The notes beneath the pieces were generated by a model, which was not told the origin of the DNA, made no database searches, and worked only from the letters and a program-made list of their open reading frames with translations. Shown here piece by piece: positions 6,035-12,514 of a stretch of 12,922 bases of DNA (its first letter is position 1; every line of letters starts with the position of its first letter). The stretch is from positions 1-12,922 of the forward strand of contig SKSV01000084.1 of assembly GCA_007122815.1 (NCBI GenBank). Direction: 5' to 3'. The DNA is from Trueperaceae bacterium. GTDB lineage: Bacteria; Deinococcota; Deinococci; Deinococcales; Trueperaceae. The translations under genes were made by a program, and so were the position numbers.

Positions 6035-6954
6035 GCGGCCTCGATAAGGCTCTCGATCCAACCAGCCAGGTCCTTTACATGCTCGTCGAACGTGCCGGGC
6101 CAGCGCGTGGCCTCGGCGGGTCGGTGACGGAACCAGGTACGCTGGCGCTTCGCGTAGCGCACGGTGGCCTGCTCGATCCCCGAGAGGGCGTCCTCCAAGC
6201 GCAGCTCGCCCGCGAGCACGCGCCTCAGCGGCTCGTAACCGATCACCTGGCGGGCCGTGGCCCACTCGTCCATGTCGGGTGCGAGTTCGCGCACCTCGTC
6301 CAGCCAGCCGGCTGAGATCATCCCTCGGATCCTGGCGCGCACCCTTTCGCGCAACACCTCCGGTGAAGGTAGCGCCACCGCGAAGGTGTACGCGAAGCGC
6401 GGTGGACGGCGCGGGAAAGCCGAGGGCGGTGTGCCGGTCAGGCGCAGCACCTCGAGCGCACGCACGAGCCTGCGTGGGTTGCGCTGGGCCCGCTCCGCGT
6501 CGACAGGTGAGGCGGCCTCGAGTTCGCGCAGCAGCGGCTCCAGACCCACCCGGTCCAGCTCCTCGAAGAGCTGCGCCTGCCGAGATCGGTCCGCCTTCGG
6601 GGTCGTGGGCAGCCCTCTCGCCAGCGCGTCGATGTAGAAGCCCGTGCCGCCCGCCACCAGCGGCAGGCGGCCCCGGGCGATGACGTCCTCGATGGCGGCT
6701 TCGGCTGAGTGGACGAAACTCGTCACGTCGTAGGGTGTACGCGGATCGACGACCCCCACGAGGTGGTGAGGCACGCGCCTGCGCTCCTCGAGCGTGGGAC
6801 TCGCGGTGCCTATCGCCAGGCCTCGGTAGACCTGCATGGCGTCCGCGGACACGACCTCCAGGGGCCACCGTTCCGCCAGCAGGAGCACGGCGGCCGTCTT
6901 CCCAGAGGCGGTCGGGGCCGCCACCGTCGGCACACACGCGAGCGCGTCCCACAC
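6016..6954 (-). CDS. miaA: tRNA dimethylallyltransferase
   Basis: A 312-residue enzyme that adds a dimethylallyl group to N6 of A37 in tRNAs reading UNN codons. Visible motifs are the P-loop APTASGKT (residues ~14-21, Ala replacing the usual first Gly), VVSADAMQVYRGLAIGTASP (usual DSMQ has Ala here), PHHLVGVVDP, PLVAGGTGFYIDAL, RNPRRLVRALEV and the C-terminal QATVRYAKRQRTWFRH. GTG 6954 is chosen because a TACGCT -10 box ends six bases before it; GTG 6933 is an alternative giving 305 residues. Its last 19 bp overlap the 3' end of the convergent dnaJ-type gene. It is divergent from the small heat-shock gene with 48 bp between starts. Confidence 0.93.
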   Translation of the reverse strand: MWDALACVPTVAAPTASGKTAAVLLLAERWPLEVVSADAMQVYRGLAIGTASPTLEERRRVPHHLVGVVDPRTPYDVTSFVHSAEAAIEDVIARGRLPLVAGGTGFYIDALARGLPTTPKADRSRQAQLFEELDRVGLEPLLRELEAASPVDAERAQRNPRRLVRALEVLRLTGTPPSAFPRRPPRFAYTFAVALPSPEVLRERVRARIRGMISAGWLDEVRELAPDMDEWATARQVIGYEPLRRVLAGELRLEDALSGIEQATVRYAKRQRTWFRHRPAEATRWPGTFDEHVKDLAGWIESLIEAAQAASS

Positions 6955-6960
6955 GCGCGC

Positions 6961-6966
6961 AGCGTA
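6961..6966 (-). promoter_or_regulatory. -10 box of leaderless miaA
   Basis: On the minus strand TACGCT (6966-6961) is followed by six bases (GCGCGC) and GTG at 6954. It fits TANNNT. The -35 region would overlap that of the opposing small heat-shock promoter. Confidence 0.45.
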
Positions 6967-6989
6967 ACGTTCTTCAGCGCAGCCGATGC

Positions 6990-6995
6990 TACACT
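6990..6995 (+). promoter_or_regulatory. Extended -10 box of leaderless hsp20-type gene
   Basis: TGC-TACACT (6987-6995) is an extended -10 followed by seven bases and the ATG at 7003. No Shine-Dalgarno sequence precedes the ATG. No CIRCE-type inverted repeat is visible in the 48-bp gap. Confidence 0.55.
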
Positions 6996-7002
6996 CGCGG
7001 GC

Positions 7003-7392
7003 ATGGACATCGAGCGCTTCGGCACCGCCGCAGACCTCGACGAACTCATCACCGTGCGCGACCGCATCCAATCGCTGGTCGAGCGGGACGTCAACCGTGA
7101 CGCGCTGGCTCCCAAGGCGGACCTGCTCGACTTCGGGGACGCGCTCCAGCTGCGCATGGAGGTGCCCGGCGTGGATCAGGCCGACCTCGAACTCGCCCTC
7201 CAGGGTCAGGAGTTGCTCGTGGCAGGTCTCCGCGAGACCCTCGAAGACGGCGTCGACGCCGTCTTCAGCGAGCGCCCCAACGGGCCGTTCCAGCGCACCG
7301 TGCATCTGCCCGAAGCCGTCGACCGCGAGCAGGTGAGCGCCCACTTGCGCTCCGGGGTGCTGGTGGTCCACATGCCCAAGCGCGACATGTGA
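7003..7392 (+). CDS. Small heat-shock protein (Hsp20/alpha-crystallin family)
   Basis: A 129-residue ATP-independent holdase. Residues ~35-129 form the alpha-crystallin domain: PKADLLDFGDALQLRMEVPG, VDQADLELALQGQELLVAGL, then FQRTVHLPEAVDREQVSAHL and RSGVLVVHMPKRD. The N-terminal arm is short and helical, and no C-terminal IXI tail is present, so oligomers may be small. The Gly-Val-Leu-x-Val motif near the end is partly kept as SGVLVVHMPK. ATG 7003 is the first start that matches the family. It sits seven bases after an extended -10. The gene probably belongs with the nearby DnaJ in protein quality control. It is convergent with the lptA-like gene across 41 bp. Confidence 0.9.
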   Translation: MDIERFGTAADLDELITVRDRIQSLVERDVNRDALAPKADLLDFGDALQLRMEVPGVDQADLELALQGQELLVAGLRETLEDGVDAVFSERPNGPFQRTVHLPEAVDREQVSAHLRSGVLVVHMPKRDM

Positions 7393-7433
7393 CGCGAAGG
7401 GCCGGGTGAGTCTCGGACGAGGGTGGTAACCCG

Positions 7434-8279
7434 TCAATCCAGGTCGATCTCGAAGCGCGCTCCTACCGCGCCGGTCGCGACGACGTCGTCCGTCTCGAGG
7501 TCGTAGCGGAGTTCGCGGCCCCGCACCTCGTCGTCGCCGCGCGTGCTCACGGCCGGGTCTCCACTGAGAAGCGCTACGCCGGCCTCCTCGTCGAGCTCCA
7601 AGCGGTCGGCGCGGCTCACGCGCTCGTCGCTGGTGACGACGACCGAACCCTCGAGCGTGGCGACCTCGGTGCGGACGTCGAAGAGCAGCGAGTCCGCACT
7701 AGCCTCTAGCGCCACGGCGCCGTCCTGGCTGCGCCGGGTAAGCGCCACGGGCCCGTCCATGCGGGCGAGATCGGTGTCCTGCTCGAGCCAGAAGCGTGAA
7801 CCGGTAACCCGAGTGCGTCCCTGTTCGAGCACGACGGGTTCGCCGCCCTCCTCCACGGACTCGAGGCAACCGGGTCTGTCGAGCGTGGCGACGCCCGGAA
7901 GCAGCTCGATGGTCTCGTCCTCGTCACCTTCAGGGACACGCACTAGCGCGATGGCGGAGGTGAGGCGCGTGGCCTCGATGGTTGTCTCGACGAAGCCCGG
8001 CGGAGGCCCGAAGAACACGTTCGTGCGCACGTCGGCCTCACAGTTGGGGTTGTTCAGGACGCTGCGGGCGCCGTCGCTAGCCAAGGCGCGCTGGATCACC
8101 GTGATGGTGCGTTCGCCTCGCTCGACGGTCACGGTCGTGGCGGTCCCTTGCTGGGCCTGAGCCGATGAGGGAGAGAGCGACAAGACGATCGACAGTGCGA
8201 GTGTAGACAGCGCGAGCGTAGACGTCAGCGCCGCAAGGCGGCGGAGCCGGCACGGGCGGAGCGCCGGGCGCCGCGCCAC
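7434..8279 (-). CDS. LptA/OstA-like exported protein, second copy
   Basis: A 281-residue protein, last in a three-gene operon. GTG 8279 lies 7 bp after the preceding stop, with GGGGGAG about 10 bp upstream. Residues 1-40 are a long basic signal peptide, RRLAALTSTLALSTLALSIV then LSLSPSSA, cleaving near SSA-QAQ. The mature part is all beta with repeating strand-turn units such as ALEASADSLLFDVRTEVATL, GSVVVTSDERVSRADRLELD and VRGRELRYDLETDDVVATGA, the jelly-roll pattern of LptA/OstA lipopolysaccharide-transport bridge proteins. Two mature cysteines (NNPNCEAD and RPGCLES) could form a disulfide. It probably acts in the space between the membranes carrying an amphipathic lipid or glycolipid. The cargo is unknown. 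Confidence 0.72.
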   Translation of the reverse strand: MARRPALRPCRLRRLAALTSTLALSTLALSIVLSLSPSSAQAQQGTATTVTVERGERTITVIQRALASDGARSVLNNPNCEADVRTNVFFGPPPGFVETTIEATRLTSAIALVRVPEGDEDETIELLPGVATLDRPGCLESVEEGGEPVVLEQGRTRVTGSRFWLEQDTDLARMDGPVALTRRSQDGAVALEASADSLLFDVRTEVATLEGSVVVTSDERVSRADRLELDEEAGVALLSGDPAVSTRGDDEVRGRELRYDLETDDVVATGAVGARFEIDLD

Positions 8280-8286
8280 CCGAGCT

Positions 8287-9288
8287 TCACTCCCCCGTGA
8301 GCGCGAACTGCTCGGCCGAGTAGCTGGTGGGAACGGTCGCGTCGATCGCTTCGATGAAGCGGAAGCGCACGTCCTGTCTGATGCGGTCGGTCTCCAGGCG
8401 GATGCCGGCGGTCTCGTCGACCGACACTGCGGGGGCACCGATGATCTCGGCGACCTCTTCATCGTCGTCGTAGAAGACGACGTCGCCACGGCTGGTGATC
8501 GGGCCGTCCACTACCTCCACCTGACCCAGCGCGTACAGCGCGTTTAGCTCAGTCAGCACACGGATCTCGTTCGCCTCGATGGTGAGGGGCCCGTCATCAC
8601 CCGCACGCGTGACCTCAGCGCGGCCTCCCTCGGAGGTGAGTTGACCGAGGTCCCTGGCTTCCTCGAAGAGCAAGCGCTCGGCCGCGGCGGTCTGGTCGCC
8701 GTTCACCAGGAGGACCCGGCCCTCGGAGATGCTGACGTCGGTGTCGACGTCGAAGGTCACCTGCTCGGCGGTGATCACGACCTCGTCCTCGCCCTCCTCG
8801 GCCGGCGCGATGACGATCGTCGCGCCACCTTTGAGCAGCCCCAGACCCGTTGCCTCGCTGTACTCCAAGCGCTCGCCGGTGGCCACCAAGCGTCCGCGGC
8901 TCACGCTCACGCCGCCGTCGAAGTCGGCGTCGCGTCGTCCCTGCGCCTGTGAGAGGAGCGTTTCCTCCGGCGCGCGCAGCTCTGCGCGCGGGGCGCGGAT
9001 GGTGAGGGTGGAGACGGTGGCGACGATCCCGTCGGGTTCCGGGTGCTCGTAGACGATGGGGCCGAAGCGTAGGTTGCCGCGCTGCGTTCCGCCCGAGGAG
9101 TCGATGGTGATGATGCGCCGCTCCAGCACCTCGCTGGGTAAGTCCTCGCCGTTCCCCGGTTCGGCTTCCTGAGCTCGCGTGGGCAGCATCAGCGCCGCGA
9201 GCAGGATGGCGCTCGCCAGGAGCATGGCGCCAGCTTGCAGCGCCCGGAGGTTCGCGTTCGTCTTGGGTCTCGTGTAGGTCCTGCTCAC
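8287..9288 (-). CDS. LptA/OstA-like exported protein, first copy
   Basis: A 333-residue protein. GTG 9288 has GAGG seven bases upstream. The signal peptide spans residues 1-39 (LQAGAMLLASAILLAALMLP, then TRA-Q cleavage). The mature region has many OstA-type repeats: ATVSTLTIRAPRAELRAPEE, GGVSVSRGRLVATGERLEYS, VVITAEQVTFDVDTDVSISE, LTIEANEIRVLTELNALYAL and GDVVFYDDDEEVAEIIGAP. These resemble LptA and the N-terminal domain of LptD, which build the beta bridge carrying lipid to the outer membrane. It has no C-terminal beta barrel. It is strongly acidic and lacks mature cysteines. With the upstream LptC-like and downstream LptA-like genes it forms an envelope lipid-transport operon. Confidence 0.75.
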   Translation of the reverse strand: MSRTYTRPKTNANLRALQAGAMLLASAILLAALMLPTRAQEAEPGNGEDLPSEVLERRIITIDSSGGTQRGNLRFGPIVYEHPEPDGIVATVSTLTIRAPRAELRAPEETLLSQAQGRRDADFDGGVSVSRGRLVATGERLEYSEATGLGLLKGGATIVIAPAEEGEDEVVITAEQVTFDVDTDVSISEGRVLLVNGDQTAAAERLLFEEARDLGQLTSEGGRAEVTRAGDDGPLTIEANEIRVLTELNALYALGQVEVVDGPITSRGDVVFYDDDEEVAEIIGAPAVSVDETAGIRLETDRIRQDVRFRFIEAIDATVPTSYSAEQFALTGE

Positions 9289-9334
9289 GGTTCGTCCTCT
9301 CGGTGTTTACTAGTGTTCCTCGGCTGGTGGCTGG

Positions 9335-9895
9335 TCAGTCGGTTCCGACTCGATCAGCCTCGAACGTGGCGTAGCCGACAGTACCGGGTCCACCGGCCTC
9401 GAACTCGGTGAAGTCGAAGGCGATGCGCATGTCCTCGTACACGCCGTCGAGGCCGTCGCCGGTGATGTTGGCGCGAGGCACCTCGAAGCGGCCAGCGCGC
9501 TGGTCCACCACCACCTGACGACCCTGGCGTGCCTCCATGTCGAGCTCCAGCCCGTCTGCGAGGAGCACGGCGCGCAGATGGTCGCCGCGAAGATCGTCGT
9601 TGCGGTCGATTATGACCTCTTCGCCTTCGATCGTGAAGTCGACCTCACCGCCCTCGCTGCGCGACCCCTCGCGCAGGTCGAGCAGAGTCGTCGTCTCGGC
9701 GAGTGGATCGTAACGCGCCTCAGGCACGACGAACGTCCAGATGGCGTCGGGGTCGGCCTCTGGGTAGAGCGTGATGCGCGCCTCGAAGAGGTGGATGTCG
9801 GCGTCGGGCGCCTCGGCGCGCCGGTCCGGCAGCAGCGTCAACAGCAGCAGCGTGACGAGCACGAGCATCAGAGCGACGAGGGCCCAGCGCAGCAC
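9335..9895 (-). CDS. LptC-like membrane-anchored protein
   Basis: A 186-residue protein beginning with a membrane anchor (residues 4-22, ALVALMLVLVTLLLLTLLP) followed by a periplasmic-type beta domain: DIHLFEARITLYPEADPDAI, WTFVVPEARYDP, TTTLLDLREGSRSEGGEVDF, LRAVLLADGLELDMEARQGR and FEVPRANITGDGLDGVYEDM. Size, single N-terminal anchor and all-beta layout match LptC, which receives lipid from the LptB2FG transporter and passes it to LptA. GTG 9895 sits six bases after a TATCGT -10 box, so the mRNA appears leaderless. It heads the operon with the two LptA-like genes. Sequence similarity to LptC is weak by eye; context supports the call. Confidence 0.7.
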   Translation of the reverse strand: MLRWALVALMLVLVTLLLLTLLPDRRAEAPDADIHLFEARITLYPEADPDAIWTFVVPEARYDPLAETTTLLDLREGSRSEGGEVDFTIEGEEVIIDRNDDLRGDHLRAVLLADGLELDMEARQGRQVVVDQRAGRFEVPRANITGDGLDGVYEDMRIAFDFTEFEAGGPGTVGYATFEADRVGTD

Positions 9896-9901
9896 CCGAC
9901 C

Positions 9902-9907
9902 ACGATA
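9902..9907 (-). promoter_or_regulatory. -10 box of the leaderless lptC-like operon
   Basis: TATCGT on the minus strand (9907-9902) is followed by six bases and the GTG at 9895. No clear -35 is visible. No Shine-Dalgarno sequence precedes the GTG. Confidence 0.45.
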
Positions 9908-9992
9908 CCAACCACGCCGTGAAAGGCCGATGACGGCCGGGTAAGCGGGGCTTCACCGGGGTCGGGCGCTCACCGTCGGGGATCGGCGAGAG

Positions 9993-10018
9993 CCGTCCGT
10001 CAACCAGTTGACGGACGG
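9993..10018. promoter_or_regulatory. Perfect 26-bp palindrome between divergent lptC-like and cytochrome genes
   Basis: Arms CCGTCCGTCAAC (9993-10004) and GTTGACGGACGG (10007-10018) are perfect complements around a 2-bp centre. The loop is too short for an efficient terminator, and neither side has a T-tract. Its location between two divergent starts favours a dimer-binding operator. The right arm contains TTGACG, a possible -35 for the cytochrome gene, although no convincing -10 follows at 16-18 bp. Confidence 0.5.
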
Positions 10019-10077
10019 GAGAAGCGCCGAACCAGCATCGTGTGTCCATCACGCTGAACTTTTCTCAGGAGGTTCTC

Positions 10078-10557
10078 ATGAATCGTGTTGCCCGCTCGCT
10101 CGCCATAGCGTCACTCGCCCTCTTCGGGCTGACGCTCACGTTCGTGATAGCCCAGGGCATGAACGGCGGCCTCCCCGACTACCTCTCCTGGACGCGCCTC
10201 AACCCGCAGCCGAACTTCATCGAGAGCGCTCACCCGACCGTGAAGGACGTCTACGTCAACGACATCGGGGCCTCGGCAGCGCTCGAGCGCAGCTTCCCGT
10301 TCCCCGAGGGCTCCGAACTCGTCAAGGCCAGCCTCGGTGAAGACCTCAGCGTGTTCGTGGCGACCGCCATGCGCAAGGTAGCCGGCTTCGATCCGGCCAA
10401 CGGTGACTGGCAGTACGGCATGTTCGAACGCGGCGAGGACGGCGAGTTCATGGGCATGTGGGCCGAGGTCGGCAGCGACATGCACCAGATGTGCGTAAGT
10501 TGCCACACGCAGGTCGCCGACAACGACTTCGTGTTCCTCAGCTACACGGGTGACTGA
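10078..10557 (+). CDS. Secreted cytochrome P460-family c-type haem protein
   Basis: A 159-residue protein. ATG 10078 is preceded by AGGAGG (10067-10072), the strongest ribosome site in this part. Residues 1-25 are a signal peptide (SLAIASLALFGLTLTFVIA) cleaved before QGMNGG. The mature domain has TVKDVYVND, a central FPFPEGSELVKASLG, FVATAMRKVAGFDPANGDWQ then YGMFERGEDGEFMGMWAEVG, ending in one c-type haem site MCVSCH (Cys139, Cys142, His143) close to the C-terminus. This layout fits cytochrome P460 / P460-like domains. P460 enzymes of nitrifiers oxidise hydroxylamine using a lysine-crosslinked haem; related proteins with ordinary haem bind NO or have other roles. I cannot confirm the crosslinking lysine, so the reaction is left open. 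It is monocistronic, ending at a strong hairpin. Confidence 0.75.
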   Translation: MNRVARSLAIASLALFGLTLTFVIAQGMNGGLPDYLSWTRLNPQPNFIESAHPTVKDVYVNDIGASAALERSFPFPEGSELVKASLGEDLSVFVATAMRKVAGFDPANGDWQYGMFERGEDGEFMGMWAEVGSDMHQMCVSCHTQVADNDFVFLSYTGD

Positions 10558-10609
10558 GCCTCCCAGTCCTGCCCCCGAACTCGTGCCAGCGGGTTAGGGG
10601 TGACACCAA

Positions 10610-10642
10610 GCGGCGGAGCACTCCCCAAGGGTGCTCCGCCGC
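10610..10642. terminator. Strong hairpin terminator between convergent genes
   Basis: A perfect 12-bp stem (GCGGCGGAGCAC / GTGCTCCGCCGC) with a 9-nt loop lies 53 bp after the cytochrome stop and 21 bp beyond the greA stop on the other strand. The following GTTCTCG has few T residues. Position between convergent genes suggests it ends both transcripts. Confidence 0.7.
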
Positions 10643-10663
10643 GTTCTCGTGGGCCCGCTCAGG

Positions 10664-11131
10664 TCACTCGAACAGGATCGAAGTAACCCGGAAGCGGCGC
10701 GCGCCGAGCGAGACTTCGTCCCCGGCGCGCCTGCCCAGCAACTGCTGGCCGAGAGGAGACTCGTCAGAGATGCGGTTCTGCAGCACATCGGCCTCGACCG
10801 ACCCGACGAGGTGGAACACGTGCTTGGCGCCTGAGTCGTCCTCGACGTGCAAGCTCGCACCAAGCGTGGCGGGGGCATCGGCCTCGTCAGCCTGCTCCAC
10901 CACCACCGCGCGCAAGATCACCTCCTCGAGGTCCGCTATGCGCGCCTCGTTGGCGCTCTGGAGCAACCTCGCCTCGTCGTAACCAGAGTTCTCGCTCAGG
11001 TCACCGTCGGCCAAGGCCGCCCCCATGTACTCGGTCAACTCCTGGCGCTTCTCCTCCTTGAGGTAGAGCAGTTCCTGCTTGAGCTTCTCGAGCCCTCTTG
11101 CCGTCAGATGGATTGGCTTGCGTTCGGACAC
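10664..11131 (-). CDS. greA: Transcription elongation factor GreA
   Basis: A 155-residue factor (family about 158) that enters the RNA polymerase secondary channel and stimulates cleavage of backtracked RNA. Residues ~9-78 form the N-terminal coiled coil (LTARGLEKLKQELLYLKEEK ...), with the acidic tip DGDLSENSGYDEA. Asp44 and Glu47 correspond to the catalytic pair, favouring active GreA over the inhibitory Gfh1 of Thermus. The C-terminal FKBP-like domain includes HVFHLVGSVEADVLQNRISD, ESPLGQQLLGRRAGDEVSL. GTG 11131 is preferred because GAGGTGA (11145-11139) is correctly placed; the ATG at 11149 would lie upstream of that site. Its mRNA leader carries three tandem repeats. It is divergent from an alpha/beta hydrolase. 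Confidence 0.93.
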   Translation of the reverse strand: MSERKPIHLTARGLEKLKQELLYLKEEKRQELTEYMGAALADGDLSENSGYDEARLLQSANEARIADLEEVILRAVVVEQADEADAPATLGASLHVEDDSGAKHVFHLVGSVEADVLQNRISDESPLGQQLLGRRAGDEVSLGARRFRVTSILFE

Positions 11132-11182
11132 GTGATGGTCACCTCGCATTGGCGGCAGCGGCCGCCGGAAGCCGTAGCGGCG

Positions 11183-11255
11183 CCGGCCGCCGCAGGCCTG
11201 GGAGTGCCGACCGCCCCAGGCTTGGGAGTGCCGGCCGGCCCCAGGGTTGGGAGTA
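11183..11255. repeat. Three tandem 24-25 bp repeats in the greA leader
   Basis: Units lie at 11183-11206, 11207-11230 and 11231-11255. On the plus strand each has CCGGCCG (or a close variant), then CAGG, two or three variable bases and TGGGAGT. The first two agree at 21 of 24 positions. The third has one extra base. On the greA strand the units run from the -10 box toward the start, so they would lie in the 5' leader. Confidence 0.7.
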
Positions 11256-11257
11256 TA
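11252..11257 (-). promoter_or_regulatory. -10 box of greA
   Basis: TATACT on the minus strand (11257-11252) is the best -10 between greA and the hydrolase. Transcription from about 11245 would give a leader near 115 nt containing the tandem repeats. No clear -35 is seen. Confidence 0.4.
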
Positions 11258-11349
11258 GCCGGCGCGCACGGGTTCAGCGGTGTACCGAGCAGCGCTGCCC
11301 CCTGCCGGCCGGTGCCGCGAGGCAGACGCATGACCAGGAGACCCTCGGG

Positions 11350-11355
11350 TAGCAT
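11350..11355 (+). promoter_or_regulatory. -10 box of a leaderless hydrolase gene
   Basis: TAGCAT fits TANNNT and ends five bases before the ATG at 11361. No properly spaced Shine-Dalgarno sequence precedes the start; the AGGAG at 11335-11340 is about 20 bases away. Confidence 0.4.
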
Positions 11356-11360
11356 CGCTC

Positions 11361-12332
11361 ATGCCATCGCCGGAGCCCCGCAGCGCTGCACGGCCGGGAC
11401 CAAAGCGCCGACTGACGTGGGTGTACCTGGCGCTATCGAGCGCGCTCGTGTTGGCTGCGCTGGGGTTCGGCGGCGCCGCCCTCATCACCGATCACTTGAC
11501 CCGCCCCGTGCGCAGCGTCGACGAGAGCCTCACCCCCGAGACCGTCGGCGCCGACTACCACGAGACCTGGCTGCGCTCGGCTGACGAGCGCGCCGACCTG
11601 CACGCCTGGTTGCTGGGCGTCCCAGGGTCCGACGTCGGGGTGGTGCTCGTGCACGGCAAGGACGGCAGCAAGAGCACGACCTGGGGAGACGGTTTCGTGG
11701 AGCTGGCGGCGGAGCTGCAGGCGGCGGGGTTCCAGGTCCTGATGGTCGACCTGAGGGGCCACGGCGCGTCCGGCGACGGGCGTTACGCCTTCGGCTTCCT
11801 CGAACGCTTCGACGTCATCGCCGGGGTGCATCACCTGGTTGAGGAACTGGGTGTGCGGCCGGGTCACGTGGGCGTGCTCGGGGTATCGATGGGCGCCGCC
11901 AGCGCGATCTACGCAGCCGCGCTCGACCCGCGCGTCGGTGCAGTGTGGTCTGATTCGGCCTACGCGGACGTCTACCCTGTCATCGAGCAGGAGTGGCCAG
12001 CCGCCAGCGGCCTGCCGATGGCTGTGCTGCCCGTGGTGCGTGCCACCCACCGGCTGCTGCACGGCTTCGACCTGCGGGACGTGAGACCCGTCGACCAGAT
12101 GCGCTTCCTGGAGACCCGCCCGCTGATGCTGGTGCATGGGCAGTCGGACCGGCTGGTCCCGGTCTCGCAAGCGCGTCTGCTGGCCGCCGCCGCCCCCTGG
12201 GCTGGACTCTGGTTGGTCGAGGACGCCGGGCACGTGGCGGCCTACACCAGCGAGCCGGCTCAGTACACCCTCAGGGTCCTCGAGTTCTTCGACGAGGCGC
12301 TGCGGGTCCGCCTGGCCTCGCGCCCCGACTAG
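11361..12332 (+). CDS. Membrane-anchored alpha/beta hydrolase
   Basis: A 323-residue hydrolase. Residues ~18-44 (WVYLALSSALVLAALGFGGA) are one N-terminal membrane helix or uncleaved signal anchor, placing the enzyme outside the inner membrane. The catalytic fold starts with GVVLVHGKDGSKSTTWG (oxyanion-hole HG), then VLMVDLRGHGASG, the nucleophile elbow GVSMG with Ser176, a probable acid Asp263 in HGQSDRLVP and His291 in DAGHVAAY. Layout matches serine aminopeptidase / BAAT-like lipases and esterases of the YqkD/YfhR type. Substrate unknown. It is monocistronic, with 182 bp before the next gene, and divergent from greA. Confidence 0.85.
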   Translation: MPSPEPRSAARPGPKRRLTWVYLALSSALVLAALGFGGAALITDHLTRPVRSVDESLTPETVGADYHETWLRSADERADLHAWLLGVPGSDVGVVLVHGKDGSKSTTWGDGFVELAAELQAAGFQVLMVDLRGHGASGDGRYAFGFLERFDVIAGVHHLVEELGVRPGHVGVLGVSMGAASAIYAAALDPRVGAVWSDSAYADVYPVIEQEWPAASGLPMAVLPVVRATHRLLHGFDLRDVRPVDQMRFLETRPLMLVHGQSDRLVPVSQARLLAAAAPWAGLWLVEDAGHVAAYTSEPAQYTLRVLEFFDEALRVRLASRPD

Positions 12333-12514
12333 CTCCTCGCCGGGTCGGGAAGCTCCTCCTGAGAGCGAGTTCGCCCTGCTCGCGAAGCACCGCCGTCGTA
12401 CTCAGCTCCACGCGGCGCCAACGTCTAGGATGCAGCTAGGGTGGTCGGGAACGCGGTCGAGGTCAGTCTTCGCGACGCGTTGTGGCCACGTCCGAGTCCG
12501 GAGGCGTAGAGGCC
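12333..12514. other. Intergenic stretch with little recognisable content
   Basis: Between the hydrolase and the dehydrogenase gene I see no convincing terminator; a short TTCGC/GCGAA hairpin near 12370-12386 is not followed by T residues. TAGGAT at 12426-12431 is a possible -10, without a -35, that would give a leader of about 75 nt. Confidence 0.3.

Noticed and set aside
4784..6952. A 722-codon open frame on the minus strand across dnaJ and miaA
   Set aside because: It is an out-of-frame shadow in GC-rich DNA. The dnaJ and miaA products have clear family motifs in other frames, while this one is low-complexity Arg/Gly/Ala without a recognisable domain.
11104..11355. Open frames on both strands through the greA leader repeats
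   Set aside because: The products follow the DNA repeat and lack family features; greA has a clear start and ribosome site downstream, and the region is better explained as leader DNA.
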